Shown here: positions 1 to 8,914 of the stretch, piece after piece
Layout: each line of letters opens with the position of its first letter
Position numbering within the stretch: the stretch's first letter is position 1
The notes under the pieces: model-generated
Seen by the model: only the letters and a program-made list of their open reading frames with translations
Told to the model about the DNA's origin: nothing
Databases searched by the model: none
NCBI GenBank assembly: GCA_038254585.1
Contig: JBBSGA010000033.1
Coordinates: 1 to 28,417, forward strand
Direction: 5' to 3'
Source of the DNA: JBBSGA01 sp038254585
Lineage (GTDB): Bacteria > Chloroflexota > Chloroflexia > Chloroflexales > Kallotenuaceae
DNA: 28,417 bases
Made by a program: the position numbers and the translations under genes

Positions 1-493
1 CCGGCGTGTGGCGCATGGAGATCGCTGCAGCCGCCGGCGCGGCAGGTTGCGCCGCGCCGGACCCAGCCCGAAGCAGGGTGATATGAAGCTCGACTTCGTC
101 GGCTACACCGGCGTTGCGCGCCGCCAGCTGCAGCACCAGCTGCCGCAGCTGGTCGCGGTCTAGTCCGCCGAGCAGCTCCTCGAGCGCTGGGCGCACCTCG
201 ACGTCCTGAGGCTGGTGGAGGTAGGCCAGCAGCACGGCCACGATGTGCTTGCACCAACCGTCCAGGCCCACGGGACAGGTGCAGCTCGCCGTCGTGATTC
301 CGCCGCTGTCAAAGCTTATGCGCACCTGGTACGGCTCATACGCGCTGCCCTCGACCTCTGCCTTGAGCAAGGCACCGCGGAGTGCCAGCTCGGTCACAGC
401 CCCCCGCTTATAATATTGCTGTCCGCGGCTAAACGACTCGCCATCGGCGTGCTGGCGAATCGTCGCCTCGCTAACCTTCGGTATCTCTTTCAT
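1..493 (-). CDS. SWIM zinc-finger protein (3' end outside window)
   Basis: An open frame reads from an ATG at 491-493 off the left edge of the window, giving about 164 residues. A strong Shine-Dalgarno (GGAGGA, about 4 nt before the ATG) fixes the start. Around residues 75-90 the protein has a C-x-C ... W-C-K-H arrangement (CTCPVG followed by WCKH), the metal-binding signature of SWIM zinc fingers, which bind DNA or mediate protein contacts. The N-terminal part (residues 1-60) has the usual SWIM-protein lead-in with an 'F-x-R-G-x-x-Y-Y' element. An acidic, Leu/Gln-rich helical stretch and an Ala/Pro-rich segment follow. Such proteins often accompany bacterial SNF2-type helicases, but any partner would lie to the left and is not visible. 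It is divergent from the gene at 708. Confidence 0.85.
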   Translation of the reverse strand, partial: MKEIPKVSEATIRQHADGESFSRGQQYYKRGAVTELALRGALLKAEVEGSAYEPYQVRISFDSGGITTASCTCPVGLDGWCKHIVAVLLAYLHQPQDVEVRPALEELLGGLDRDQLRQLVLQLAARNAGVADEVELHITLLRAGSGAAQPAAPAAAAISMRHTP

Positions 494-707
494 TCGGTCC
501 TCCACTTGGATTAAGCCACGCGAGCAACCGGCTCGATCGACTGCCGGACGGAAACGATAATCTATGATAGTACCGTGGCGTAACATTTGCAGCCAGGTCG
601 GCAACGGCGAGTTTTTGCGATTCTCGACCCTGGGCGGAGATATGCTGGGCTTGACGCACGACCGCGGTTACGATCGCAGTCGGCGCCATGATTGATTCGG
701 AGGAGGT

Positions 708-1706
708 ATGGCATTAGAACCGATTGGCGAGCTCGACCGTGCGAACGGAGATGAAGACGTGCCGCCGGAGTACGATTGGGGCGGCGATGGCAGCAACCCT
801 CACGAGCCGGTGCGCGCCCATGCGGAGGCCGCGCTCGTCCCGACCGATGAGGGTTATCCGCCTCCGCTCGACCAGCTGCTGCGCCTGGGCGATCTCAGAG
901 AGCGGAGCGACATCCCTGAGCGTATTGCTGCATTAGGCCTGACCCAGGAGCACGTCCCCGACCTCGTGCGTATGGCCCGCGACCGGGCGCTCAATACGGC
1001 GATGAGCGACGGCGACGAGGTCTGGGCTCCTATTCACGCCCTGCACGCCCTCGAGCATCTGGACGTCAGCGCGGTCGTCTCCGACTTGATTCCACTCTTC
1101 GATCTAGGGCTAGACTGGTTCGGCGAGGAGCTACCTGATGTCCTGCGTCACGCAGGCGCCGCGGCGTTGGAGCCACTGAGCCACTACCTGCACGACCGCA
1201 CGCGCTGGATGTTTGGCCGTTCCAGTGCTGGCACCGCCATCCATAAGATTGCCGAGCAGCAGCCGGAATTGCGTGAGCGGGCGGTACAGATCCTCGGCGA
1301 TGAGCTGGCGCACGCCGGTGAGAACGATCCTGGGCTGAACGGCTTTCTGCTCTATGAACTGCTCGACCTCAAGGCCGTCGAGGCGCTGCCGATCATCCGC
1401 GGGGCATTCGAGCAGAACGCCATAGACGAGACGATTACCGGAGACTGGCATGACGTGCAGGTCGAGCTCGAGCAAACTCCTGCCCTCGACGACCCCTTAG
1501 TCCAGCAGTCGCGTGCCCACGGCGATGCGATACGCGCGAGCATGTGTCCCGCGGGTTGGCTTGCGGACCGGCTCGCGGCAGGCCCGTCTCAAGTTGCATT
1601 CCCGTCGACGTCGCCCAAAAAGAGCAGCAAATCGACGCAAAAGACGAAGCGCAAGATGGCGGCAGTTTCGCGCAAAGCAAACCGGAGCAAGAAGAAGCGC
1701 AAGTAA
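708..1706 (+). CDS. HEAT-like / DUF1186-type protein with Lys-rich tail
   Basis: A 332-residue protein whose ATG follows a near-perfect ribosome binding site (GGAGGAGGT). The N-terminal 50 residues are acidic and low in complexity. Residues of roughly 50-270 are alpha-helical and resemble the HEAT/PBS-lyase-like repeats of DUF1186-type proteins, with alternating helices and motifs such as 'ALHALEHLD' and 'LLYELLDLKAVEALPIIR'. The last 35 residues are very rich in Lys, Arg and Ser, suggesting nucleic-acid or ribosome contact. No catalytic motif is visible. It shares a 214-bp divergent intergenic region with the SWIM gene and converges on ettA. The family call is by pattern only; the molecular role is unknown. 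Confidence 0.75.
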   Translation: MALEPIGELDRANGDEDVPPEYDWGGDGSNPHEPVRAHAEAALVPTDEGYPPPLDQLLRLGDLRERSDIPERIAALGLTQEHVPDLVRMARDRALNTAMSDGDEVWAPIHALHALEHLDVSAVVSDLIPLFDLGLDWFGEELPDVLRHAGAAALEPLSHYLHDRTRWMFGRSSAGTAIHKIAEQQPELRERAVQILGDELAHAGENDPGLNGFLLYELLDLKAVEALPIIRGAFEQNAIDETITGDWHDVQVELEQTPALDDPLVQQSRAHGDAIRASMCPAGWLADRLAAGPSQVAFPSTSPKKSSKSTQKTKRKMAAVSRKANRSKKKRK

Positions 1707-1803
1707 AGTCGGAGCTGCACCTTCTCGGCGGCCGGTGGGCCTCGACTCAAGCATCGGGTGCTTACGTCGATTGCGCGGAATGTGAGCACCCCACTATCGT
1801 CGG

Positions 1804-3474
1804 TTATCTCGTGAGACGCTTGTAGGTGATGCGGTGCGGCCGATCTACTTCCTGTCCCAGGCGCTCGCGGCGGCCGGCCTCGTAGTCCGAGAAATTGCCG
1901 ATGTGCCAGGCCACCTCGCTTTCGCCCTCGAAGGCCAGGATATGCGTCGCGACCCGATCCAGGAACCACCGGTCGTGGCTCACGACGAGCGCGCACCCGG
2001 CAAATGCCTCCAGCGCTTCTTCGAGCGCTCGTAGCGTGTTGACGTCGAGATCGTTGGTCGGCTCGTCCAGCAGCAGGACGTTCGACCCTTCTTTCAACAT
2101 CTTTGCCAGGAGCACCCGGTTCCGCTCGCCACCCGAGAGCGCTCCTACCTTCTTTTGCTGGTCAGAGCCGAGGAAGTTGAAGCTGGCGACGTAGGCGCGC
2201 GAGTTCATCTTCCGGTTTCCGAGCGCGAGGATCTCGTTTCCGCCCGAGATCTCTTCCCAGACCGTCCGGTCCGGATCGAGCGACTCTCGCAGTTGCTCGA
2301 CGTAGGCGAGCTTGACCGTCTGTCCAACGTTGACGGTACCGGCGTCGGGTTGCTCCGCGCCGGTGCTCATACGCAGCAGCGTGCTTTTGCCCGCGCCGTT
2401 AGGCCCGATAATGCCGACGATGCTCCCGGGCGGGATCGAGATGGAGAGGTTTTCCATCAGCATCCGGTCGCCAAACGACTTCGATACATCGTGGAAGTCG
2501 ATCACCGTGTCGCCGAGACGCGGCCCGGGCGGGATATAGATCTCCAGATCCTCGCGCCGCTGTTCCGTCTCATGGTTCAACAGGCGCTCATAGGCTGTCA
2601 CCCGCGCCTTGCCCTTCGCTTGCCGCGCCCGGGGTGACATGCGGATCCATTCCAGCTCTCGCTGGAGCGTCTGCTGGCGCTTGGTGTCCGCCTTCTCCTC
2701 CAGTGCAAGACGCGCCTGCTTTTGTTCGAGCCAGGAGGAGTAATTGCCCTTCCAGGGGATGCCGGTGCCCCGGTCGAGCTCAAGAATCCAGCTCGCGACG
2801 TTGTCGAGGAAGTAGCGATCGTGGGTCACGGCGATCACCGTGCCCCGGTATTGCTGCAGGTGCTGCTCGAGCCAGAGCACCGACTCGGCGTCGAGGTGGT
2901 TAGTCGGCTCGTCGAGCAGCAAAATGTCCGGCTCCGTGAGCAGGAGGCGGCAGAGCGCGACTCGTCGTCGCTCGCCGCCTGAGAGCACCGATATCGGCGT
3001 ATCACCCGGCGGGCAGCGCAGCGCATCCATCGCTACCTCCAGCCGGTTGTCGAGGTTCCACGCGTCGACGTGGTCCAGCTTTTCTTGAAGCTCCGCCTGC
3101 TCCGCGATCAGGGCGTCGATGTCGGCGTCCGGATCACCGAACCGGTCGTTGATCGCGTCGTACTGCGCCATCAGATCCACGATCGGCTGGACAGCCTCCT
3201 CGACGACCTGCCTGACCGTCTTGCTTGTGTCAAGCTTGGGCTCCTGCTCCAGCAAGCCGACGCTGAACCCCGGAGCCAGGATGATCTCTCCTTGGTAGTC
3301 CTGGTCGAGGCCCGCCATAATCCGCAGCAGCGTGCTCTTTCCCGCGCCGTTCAGCCCCAGCACGCCGATCTTGGCTCCGTAGAAGAACGAGAGGGAAATA
3401 TCGTGGATGACCTCTTTGTTGGGCGGATAGACGCGCTTGACGCGCACCATGGAGTAGATAATGCGTTCGCTCAT
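1804..3474 (-). CDS. ettA: Energy-dependent translational throttle protein EttA (ABC-F)
   Basis: A 556-residue ABC-F ATPase with two nucleotide-binding domains and no membrane segment. The first domain has Walker A GLNGAGKST (residues 40-48), signature LSGGERRR (164-171) and Walker B LLLDEPTNHLD (186-196). The second has Walker A GPNGAGKST (357-365), signature LSGGERNR (446-453) and Walker B LLLDEPTNDLD (467-477). An 'arm' insertion follows the first Walker A region, and a charged linker (about 250-310) contains the EttA-typical 'RMSPRARQAKGKAR' stretch. In the known family, EttA binds the ribosomal E site and gates entry into elongation according to the ATP/ADP ratio. Length and order match the family. 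It lies 30 bp downstream of the Asp-box protein gene on the same strand, so co-transcription is possible. Confidence 0.95.
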   Translation of the reverse strand: MSERIIYSMVRVKRVYPPNKEVIHDISLSFFYGAKIGVLGLNGAGKSTLLRIMAGLDQDYQGEIILAPGFSVGLLEQEPKLDTSKTVRQVVEEAVQPIVDLMAQYDAINDRFGDPDADIDALIAEQAELQEKLDHVDAWNLDNRLEVAMDALRCPPGDTPISVLSGGERRRVALCRLLLTEPDILLLDEPTNHLDAESVLWLEQHLQQYRGTVIAVTHDRYFLDNVASWILELDRGTGIPWKGNYSSWLEQKQARLALEEKADTKRQQTLQRELEWIRMSPRARQAKGKARVTAYERLLNHETEQRREDLEIYIPPGPRLGDTVIDFHDVSKSFGDRMLMENLSISIPPGSIVGIIGPNGAGKSTLLRMSTGAEQPDAGTVNVGQTVKLAYVEQLRESLDPDRTVWEEISGGNEILALGNRKMNSRAYVASFNFLGSDQQKKVGALSGGERNRVLLAKMLKEGSNVLLLDEPTNDLDVNTLRALEEALEAFAGCALVVSHDRWFLDRVATHILAFEGESEVAWHIGNFSDYEAGRRERLGQEVDRPHRITYKRLTR

Positions 3475-3504
3475 GCCCGATAGTGTACTACCCCCAGCGC
3501 GGGG

Positions 3505-6500
3505 CTACGAGGGCTGCTCCTCGGCGCCCGCTTTCGCGACCACGGCAGGAATGTGCGCGCCGGCGATCCGTGCATTCAACGCGGCGAGATCGTTCTCGAT
3601 CAGGTCGTTCAGCTCGCTTAGCTGAGCGTCGATTTGTCCTGAAAGGTGCTCGAAGACGGCGTAGGACTGGTCGGTCGGCCGGTAATCGCCCAGGCTCACG
3701 ACCGACGGCAGCGCCGTCAACTGCTCCAAGAGCCGCGCGCCCTGATTCAGCGACTCGCCCCAGCCCGTTTTGAAGCCGGGGATCAGGAAGCGCTTCTCGA
3801 TCTCGAGCACCTTGTCCTTCAACGTGCTTGCAGCCTCGGCGATCGGCTTGCCCTGCGGCAGATCTTCCAGGCGCTTGCTCCACCCGCTTAGCTGATCGCG
3901 CAGATCGCGCATCCGGTTGAGCCCGCGAATCGTCTCCGACGTTTTATGGTGGATCTGCATGAGCAGATCGAATTGAGCTTGCAGATCCTCCTGGCTGGCG
4001 GAGATACCCGGCTCTTTGACCAGCTCAAATGCTTCGGTGAAAGTGTGCTCCCCAACCGTGAGCTTGACCTGATAAGCGCCGGGGGCAACTGTGGGGCCGG
4101 GAAAGGCCTTCTCTGCCGGTGGGTCCGTCCCCTCCAGCTTCACGGCGTCGGGGTAGCGCATATCCCAGACAAAGCGATTCCAGCCTACGTTGGCAGGGAT
4201 CTTCAGTTCTTTGCGCTCTTCAGTCTTTTTTGACTCGTCCTTCAGCTCGCTCTCTGCCGGCTCGGGCTCCGGCGCCTTGCTGGTGAATTCCCGGATCACG
4301 CTTCCGCCGCCGTCGCAGAAGGTCAGGCTGATCGTCCCTTCCGGTTGCTCGCGCAGATGGTAGGTGACGATCACACCCCTGGGCGGGTTCTGCCCGGAGT
4401 CAAGGTACGTGCGTATCTTCGCCTGCTCCGGCGTGGTCGTCTCCGTGAAGGCCGTGACGGTGCCTAATCCGCCGCCATAGTTCTTGCCCGGCGCGGCCTC
4501 GCCGCCATCCTCGAAGATGTAGGGCAGAATGCGCTCGGTCCGGCGAGGCTCGAAGAGATGGGCTTCCGCCTCGGCGATAGAGTCGTTCATCTGGTGCAGG
4601 GGTGTTACGTCGTCCAGGATCCAGAATGAGCGGCCGTGGGTGGCGGCAACCAGATCGTTCTCCTTCAGCAGAAGATCGTAGATCGGCACCACGGGTAAGT
4701 TCAGCTGGAAGGGCTGCCACGATGCTCCGGCGTCGAAGGAGAGGTATAAACTCCTCTCCGTGCCGGCATACAAGAGGCCCCGGCGGGCCGGGTCCTCGCG
4801 GATCACGCGCGTAAAATCGTCGGCGGCGATGCCGTCCGTGATCTTCTGCCAGGTCTGCCCGTAGTCAGTCGTCTTATAAAGGAAAGGCCGGTAATCGTCC
4901 AGCTTGTAGCGCGTCGCCGCGACATATGCCGTCGCCGCATCATGCGGTGAAGGCTCGATCATGCTGATCAGCGTCCATTCGGGCAGGTCCGGCGGAGTAA
5001 TATTGGTCCAGCTCCCGCCGCCATCCCGTGAGATGTGCATCAAGCCATCATCCGACCCGGCCCAGAGTACGCCGGGCTCGTGCAGCGATTCGGCGAAGGC
5101 GAAGACAGTCGCGTAGACCTCGGCGCCGACGGCATCGCGGTTGATCGGGCCGCCGCTTGGCTGCAGCGTTTCCGGATCGGCACGCGTCAGGTCCGGGCTG
5201 ATCGCTTCCCAGTTCTGCCCTTCGTTGGTCGTTTTGAAGACCATGTTGCCGCCAGCGTAGAGTACGTTGGGGTCGTGGGGCGAGAGCACGATCGGGTAGG
5301 TCCACGCAAAACGGGATTTGTACTCGCCTGCGCCGCGGCCGGACATCGTCTCCGGCCAGGTCGTGATCAGCCTGATCTGTTTCGTGCGGTGATCGTAGCG
5401 CTGCAGCGAGTTGCCGCCGCCGGGCGAGCTTCCGACCGCGCCGACGTAGACGATATCTGGGTCATCCGGCCGGACCGCGATATAGCCGCTTTCACCGGTC
5501 CCAGGTATGGTAGTATCCAACCACATGATCGAGCCGTGGTGGCTGCGGCTCGGCACGCTGATGCTGCTGTTATCCTGCTGCGTGCCGTACACCCGGTACG
5601 GCGAGCGCGTATCCGTTGTCAGGTGGTAGAACTGGGCGGTCGGTTGGTTATAGATCGTCGACCACGTTGCTCCGCCGTTCAGCGATACATTGGCGCCGCC
5701 GTCGTTGCCCTGGATCATGCGCTGCGGGTTATGCAGGTCGATCCACAGATCGTGATTGTCGCCGTGCTGGGTGGCAATCTCCACAAAGTTTCGCCCGCCG
5801 TCGGTTGACTTCCAGAAGCTCAGGTTATTGACGTAGATCGTATCGCCGTCCCGCGGATCGGCTGTGAGGTGCATGTAATACCAGGCGCGCGCCCGCAGAT
5901 CCGGGTTGTCGCTCACCTTCTCCCAGTTCGCGCCACCATCGTCGGAGCGGAACAGGCCGCCTTCTTTGCTCTCTATCAAGGCCCACACTCGTCCCGGCTG
6001 CGCGGGCGAGACGGCTACTCCGATTTTGCCCTTGATGCCCTTGGGCAGTCCCGGGCGGTCGCTGATGTCGGTCCAGGTCTCGCCGCCGTCGGTCGACTGG
6101 TAGAGCCCGCTGTCGGGGCCGCCGCTCGAGATCTGCCAGAAGTTCCGGTAGGCCTCCCAGATCGCGGCGTAAAGGATGCGTGGATTGGTAGGATCGATCG
6201 TCAGGTCGACGGCGCCCGCCTTCTCGCTCTTGAAGAGCACCTTCCGCCAGGTCTTGCCGCCGTCGACGGACTTATAGACCCCGCGCTCTTGATTCGGTCC
6301 GAAGGCGTGGCCGAGTGCTGCGACGTAGACAATCTCGGGATTCTCCGGATGGATCCGAATCTTGCCGATGAACTGCGTATCTTCCAGGCCCATGTGTGCC
6401 CAGGTCTTGCCGCCGTCGGTCGACTTATAGACCCCGTCGCCGTGCGATACGTCGATCCGGATCGTCGTCTCGCCGGTGCCGGCATAGATCACGTTCGGGT

Positions 6501-6732
6501 CGGACTCTGAGACGGCCAGCGCTCCAATCGCCGCGGTCCCCAGGAAGCCGTCCGACACGTTTTCCCAGTATGTCCCGGCATCGGCCGTCTTCCAGACACC
6601 CCCGGCGCATGCGCCGAAGTAGAATACGTTCGGGTTACGGCCATCGCCGGCGACGGCGACGACCCGGCCGCCGCGAAACGGGCCGATACAGCGCCATTCC
6701 AGCAATCCCTTGAATCCGTCCGGCTTGGACAT
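3505..6732 (-). CDS. Large Asp-box (BNR/VPS10-like) beta-propeller protein
   Basis: About 1,075 residues. The ATG at 6730-6732 is preferred over the GTG two codons upstream because GGAG lies 7 nt before it. The N-terminal two-thirds carries at least ten Asp-box hairpins of the S-x-D-G-G-x-T-W type (KSTDGGKTW, KSVDGGKTW, QSTDGGETW, RSDDGGANW, KTTDYGQTW and others), spaced as in ten-bladed sortilin/xyloglucanase-like propellers. The propeller ends in the family's 'ATHGRSFWILDD' motif. The C-terminal third has beta-rich regions, a Glu/Lys-rich linker and a helical tail. Relatives are annotated as sialidase- or glycosyl-hydrolase-like, but no catalytic residues can be assigned. No signal peptide or lipobox is visible at the N-terminus, which is unusual for this family. 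It is upstream of ettA. Confidence 0.85.
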   Translation of the reverse strand: MSKPDGFKGLLEWRCIGPFRGGRVVAVAGDGRNPNVFYFGACAGGVWKTADAGTYWENVSDGFLGTAAIGALAVSESDPNVIYAGTGETTIRIDVSHGDGVYKSTDGGKTWAHMGLEDTQFIGKIRIHPENPEIVYVAALGHAFGPNQERGVYKSVDGGKTWRKVLFKSEKAGAVDLTIDPTNPRILYAAIWEAYRNFWQISSGGPDSGLYQSTDGGETWTDISDRPGLPKGIKGKIGVAVSPAQPGRVWALIESKEGGLFRSDDGGANWEKVSDNPDLRARAWYYMHLTADPRDGDTIYVNNLSFWKSTDGGRNFVEIATQHGDNHDLWIDLHNPQRMIQGNDGGANVSLNGGATWSTIYNQPTAQFYHLTTDTRSPYRVYGTQQDNSSISVPSRSHHGSIMWLDTTIPGTGESGYIAVRPDDPDIVYVGAVGSSPGGGNSLQRYDHRTKQIRLITTWPETMSGRGAGEYKSRFAWTYPIVLSPHDPNVLYAGGNMVFKTTNEGQNWEAISPDLTRADPETLQPSGGPINRDAVGAEVYATVFAFAESLHEPGVLWAGSDDGLMHISRDGGGSWTNITPPDLPEWTLISMIEPSPHDAATAYVAATRYKLDDYRPFLYKTTDYGQTWQKITDGIAADDFTRVIREDPARRGLLYAGTERSLYLSFDAGASWQPFQLNLPVVPIYDLLLKENDLVAATHGRSFWILDDVTPLHQMNDSIAEAEAHLFEPRRTERILPYIFEDGGEAAPGKNYGGGLGTVTAFTETTTPEQAKIRTYLDSGQNPPRGVIVTYHLREQPEGTISLTFCDGGGSVIREFTSKAPEPEPAESELKDESKKTEERKELKIPANVGWNRFVWDMRYPDAVKLEGTDPPAEKAFPGPTVAPGAYQVKLTVGEHTFTEAFELVKEPGISASQEDLQAQFDLLMQIHHKTSETIRGLNRMRDLRDQLSGWSKRLEDLPQGKPIAEAASTLKDKVLEIEKRFLIPGFKTGWGESLNQGARLLEQLTALPSVVSLGDYRPTDQSYAVFEHLSGQIDAQLSELNDLIENDLAALNARIAGAHIPAVVAKAGAEEQPS

Positions 6733-6972
6733 GACCACGCTCCTTGCGCAAAAAGACGTCCGGCGGTGCCGCGTCCGGCACCCCGTACGATCTCGCGTCG
6801 AGTAGGCTACCTGAGCAGCAGAGTGCTTAGGGTATCACAGATAGTCCCGGCACGTGCGGATAGCTCTGGACCTACGCGATCTATAAGGATAGTCAGGCAT
6901 TCGATGCCCGGATCGTGCTATAACTACTGTCTGTTGCCTACGATTGCTCATTTTCGTCAAAAAGAAAGGTCT

Positions 6973-8874
6973 ATGCCACGTTCACAAGCTTCTACCGAGC
7001 TCTATTTGCCTACGTTGGAACAACATCTTTCTGCGCTGACCGTCGACGAATTGAAATGGTACGCGCCCGTGGTTGCAAGCCAGCTGCCCACACGTAAATC
7101 GGATCTCGTCGATCTTCTCAAGCGGGCGCTGACCGATCCCGCGGAAGTCCGGCGGCTCTGGGAGCACTGCACGCCCGTCCAGCGGCAGGTTGTGGCCGAA
7201 GTAGTACATACGCTCGGCGGACGCTACGATGCGGACCGGGTCGAAGCCAAGTGTCCCGGCGCAACCGCACCTGCGAACGCGCGCAGTTACGGCGGCTTCT
7301 ATACATCGGCCGGCCATGGCGCGCGTCGTAAAGCCGCGACCCCGTTCGATCTCCTGTTCGGCTATAACTACGAGGTCGGACGATTCATCCCGGCCGATCT
7401 CCGGTCGCTGCTGCGCACGATTGTCCCACCGCCGCCTCCGCCGGAGATGCAGAGCCAAGCTGAGCCGCCTGTTATTCCGAAGACCGGCAAGCAACAAGCA
7501 TCCTCGCCTGAAGTGGAGGTGAGCACCGCCGAGCGCGCAGTCTTCCACGACCTGGCGGCGACGCTTTCGCTCGTCGATCAGGGGAAGGTGAGCGTGAGCG
7601 CGGCTACAAGGATGCCGACTCTGACGAGTCTGCGCCACTTGCGCCAGCGCCTGCTGGTCGGCGACTACTTTCCGGAGGAGGAGTACGAGCGGGCCGAAGA
7701 TGCGATCCGGCCGCTCGCACTGATCATGCTGGCGCAGGCGGCGAAATGGGCGGCGCCCACGGCCTCTGGCGGAAAACTTGAGCTCACCCGAAGCGGAGCC
7801 GCCCTGCTGGCCGTTCCACTCGAAGCCTCACATATTCGCGATGCCTGGCAGCGCTGGCTCAAAACAGACTTGCTCGACGAGCTGTCTCGTATACGAGCGA
7901 TCAAGGGCCAGCAATCGAAGGCCGTGCGCCTGACGAAGCCGGCCGAGCGCCGCGAAAAGCTGAACGCCGTGCTAAGCGTATGTGCGCTCGACCGCTGGGT
8001 TGAGCTCGACGAGTTTTTGCGCTATATGCGTGCCGAGGCTCAGATGCCGGCGATCGAGCGTAACGCGGAGAGCGGGTTGTATGTCGGATCGTATACGATC
8101 GGGTCGTATGATGAGTATGGATGGTCCGGCTACACCAAGGCCAAATATTGGGATGTCGTGATCGGCTCATACGTGCGGGCGGTGCTCTGGGAATACGCGG
8201 CGACGCTCGGTCTGATCGAGATCGCCTACACCCGGCCCGAGGAGACCCCGCATGACTTCGGCAAGATATTTGGCCTGGACGACGAGTATGTGAGCCGCTA
8301 TGACGGCCTCCTGAGCCTTCGCCTTACCTACCTTGGCGCGTTTGTGCTCGGCCTGACGGACGAATACACTCCGCCGGCACTGCCTGTCGAGGAAGGGCCG
8401 CCGCTGCTGAAGGTTCTGCCGAACCTGGACGTCGTCATCACCGATGCGAGCCGCATCATCGCCACGGAGCGCGCCTTTCTGGAGCGCATCGGCACGACTG
8501 AGAGCCAGGATGTCTATCGCTTGAGCCGGGACCAGGTGCTCGAGGCGACGCAGCACGGGCTGAGCGTCGAGCAGATCGAAAGCTTTCTCGCCGCCAAGAG
8601 CGGACTGACGGAGGCGCAGCTACCCCAGACCGTGCGCGTCTTCTTTCAGGACCTCCAACAGCGGCTGCGGGTATTGCGGGAGGGCGGCAAGATGCTCATG
8701 CTGGAAGGCGACGATCCGTATGTCCTCACGGAGTTAGCCAATTCCCCGGCGCTGCGCCCATTAGTGCAGCTGGCAACCGTTGGCGATCGCACGGTGCTGC
8801 TTGTGCCGGAGGAGCGCGAAGCAGCCGTCCGGCGGCACCTGCGCAAGCTAGGGTACGTTCCGCGAAAGGGTTGA
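6973..8874 (+). CDS. Helicase-associated (Helicase_C_3-like) protein A
   Basis: A 633-residue protein. The frame is open from 6766, but the ATG at 6973 is chosen because it follows AAAGAAAGG and begins the conserved region. The N-terminus (residues 5-60) has a SAP-like 'LTVDELKWYAPVVAS' helix pair. A Pro-rich linker lies near residues 150-185. The C-terminal part (about 475-565) matches the XPB helicase-associated domain (Helicase_C_3): 'VLPNLDVVI ... VYRLSRDQVLEATQHGLSVEQI'. It ends in a small alpha/beta tail with 'RKLGYVP'. There is no Walker A or DEAD-like motif, so it is not itself a helicase. In Actinobacteria similar proteins are encoded beside XPB helicases; here it converges on an XPB gene 40 bp away, which supports a shared DNA-repair role (inference). 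Confidence 0.8.
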   Translation: MPRSQASTELYLPTLEQHLSALTVDELKWYAPVVASQLPTRKSDLVDLLKRALTDPAEVRRLWEHCTPVQRQVVAEVVHTLGGRYDADRVEAKCPGATAPANARSYGGFYTSAGHGARRKAATPFDLLFGYNYEVGRFIPADLRSLLRTIVPPPPPPEMQSQAEPPVIPKTGKQQASSPEVEVSTAERAVFHDLAATLSLVDQGKVSVSAATRMPTLTSLRHLRQRLLVGDYFPEEEYERAEDAIRPLALIMLAQAAKWAAPTASGGKLELTRSGAALLAVPLEASHIRDAWQRWLKTDLLDELSRIRAIKGQQSKAVRLTKPAERREKLNAVLSVCALDRWVELDEFLRYMRAEAQMPAIERNAESGLYVGSYTIGSYDEYGWSGYTKAKYWDVVIGSYVRAVLWEYAATLGLIEIAYTRPEETPHDFGKIFGLDDEYVSRYDGLLSLRLTYLGAFVLGLTDEYTPPALPVEEGPPLLKVLPNLDVVITDASRIIATERAFLERIGTTESQDVYRLSRDQVLEATQHGLSVEQIESFLAAKSGLTEAQLPQTVRVFFQDLQQRLRVLREGGKMLMLEGDDPYVLTELANSPALRPLVQLATVGDRTVLLVPEEREAAVRRHLRKLGYVPRKG

Positions 8875-8914
8875 AGTCCTGTGTTGATGCGTGATGCGTA
8901 ACAGAACCTCTCCA

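Noticed and set aside
471..689. A 72-codon minus-strand frame in the divergent gap before 708
   Set aside because: It overlaps the SWIM gene start in a different frame, has no ribosome binding site and no family resemblance.
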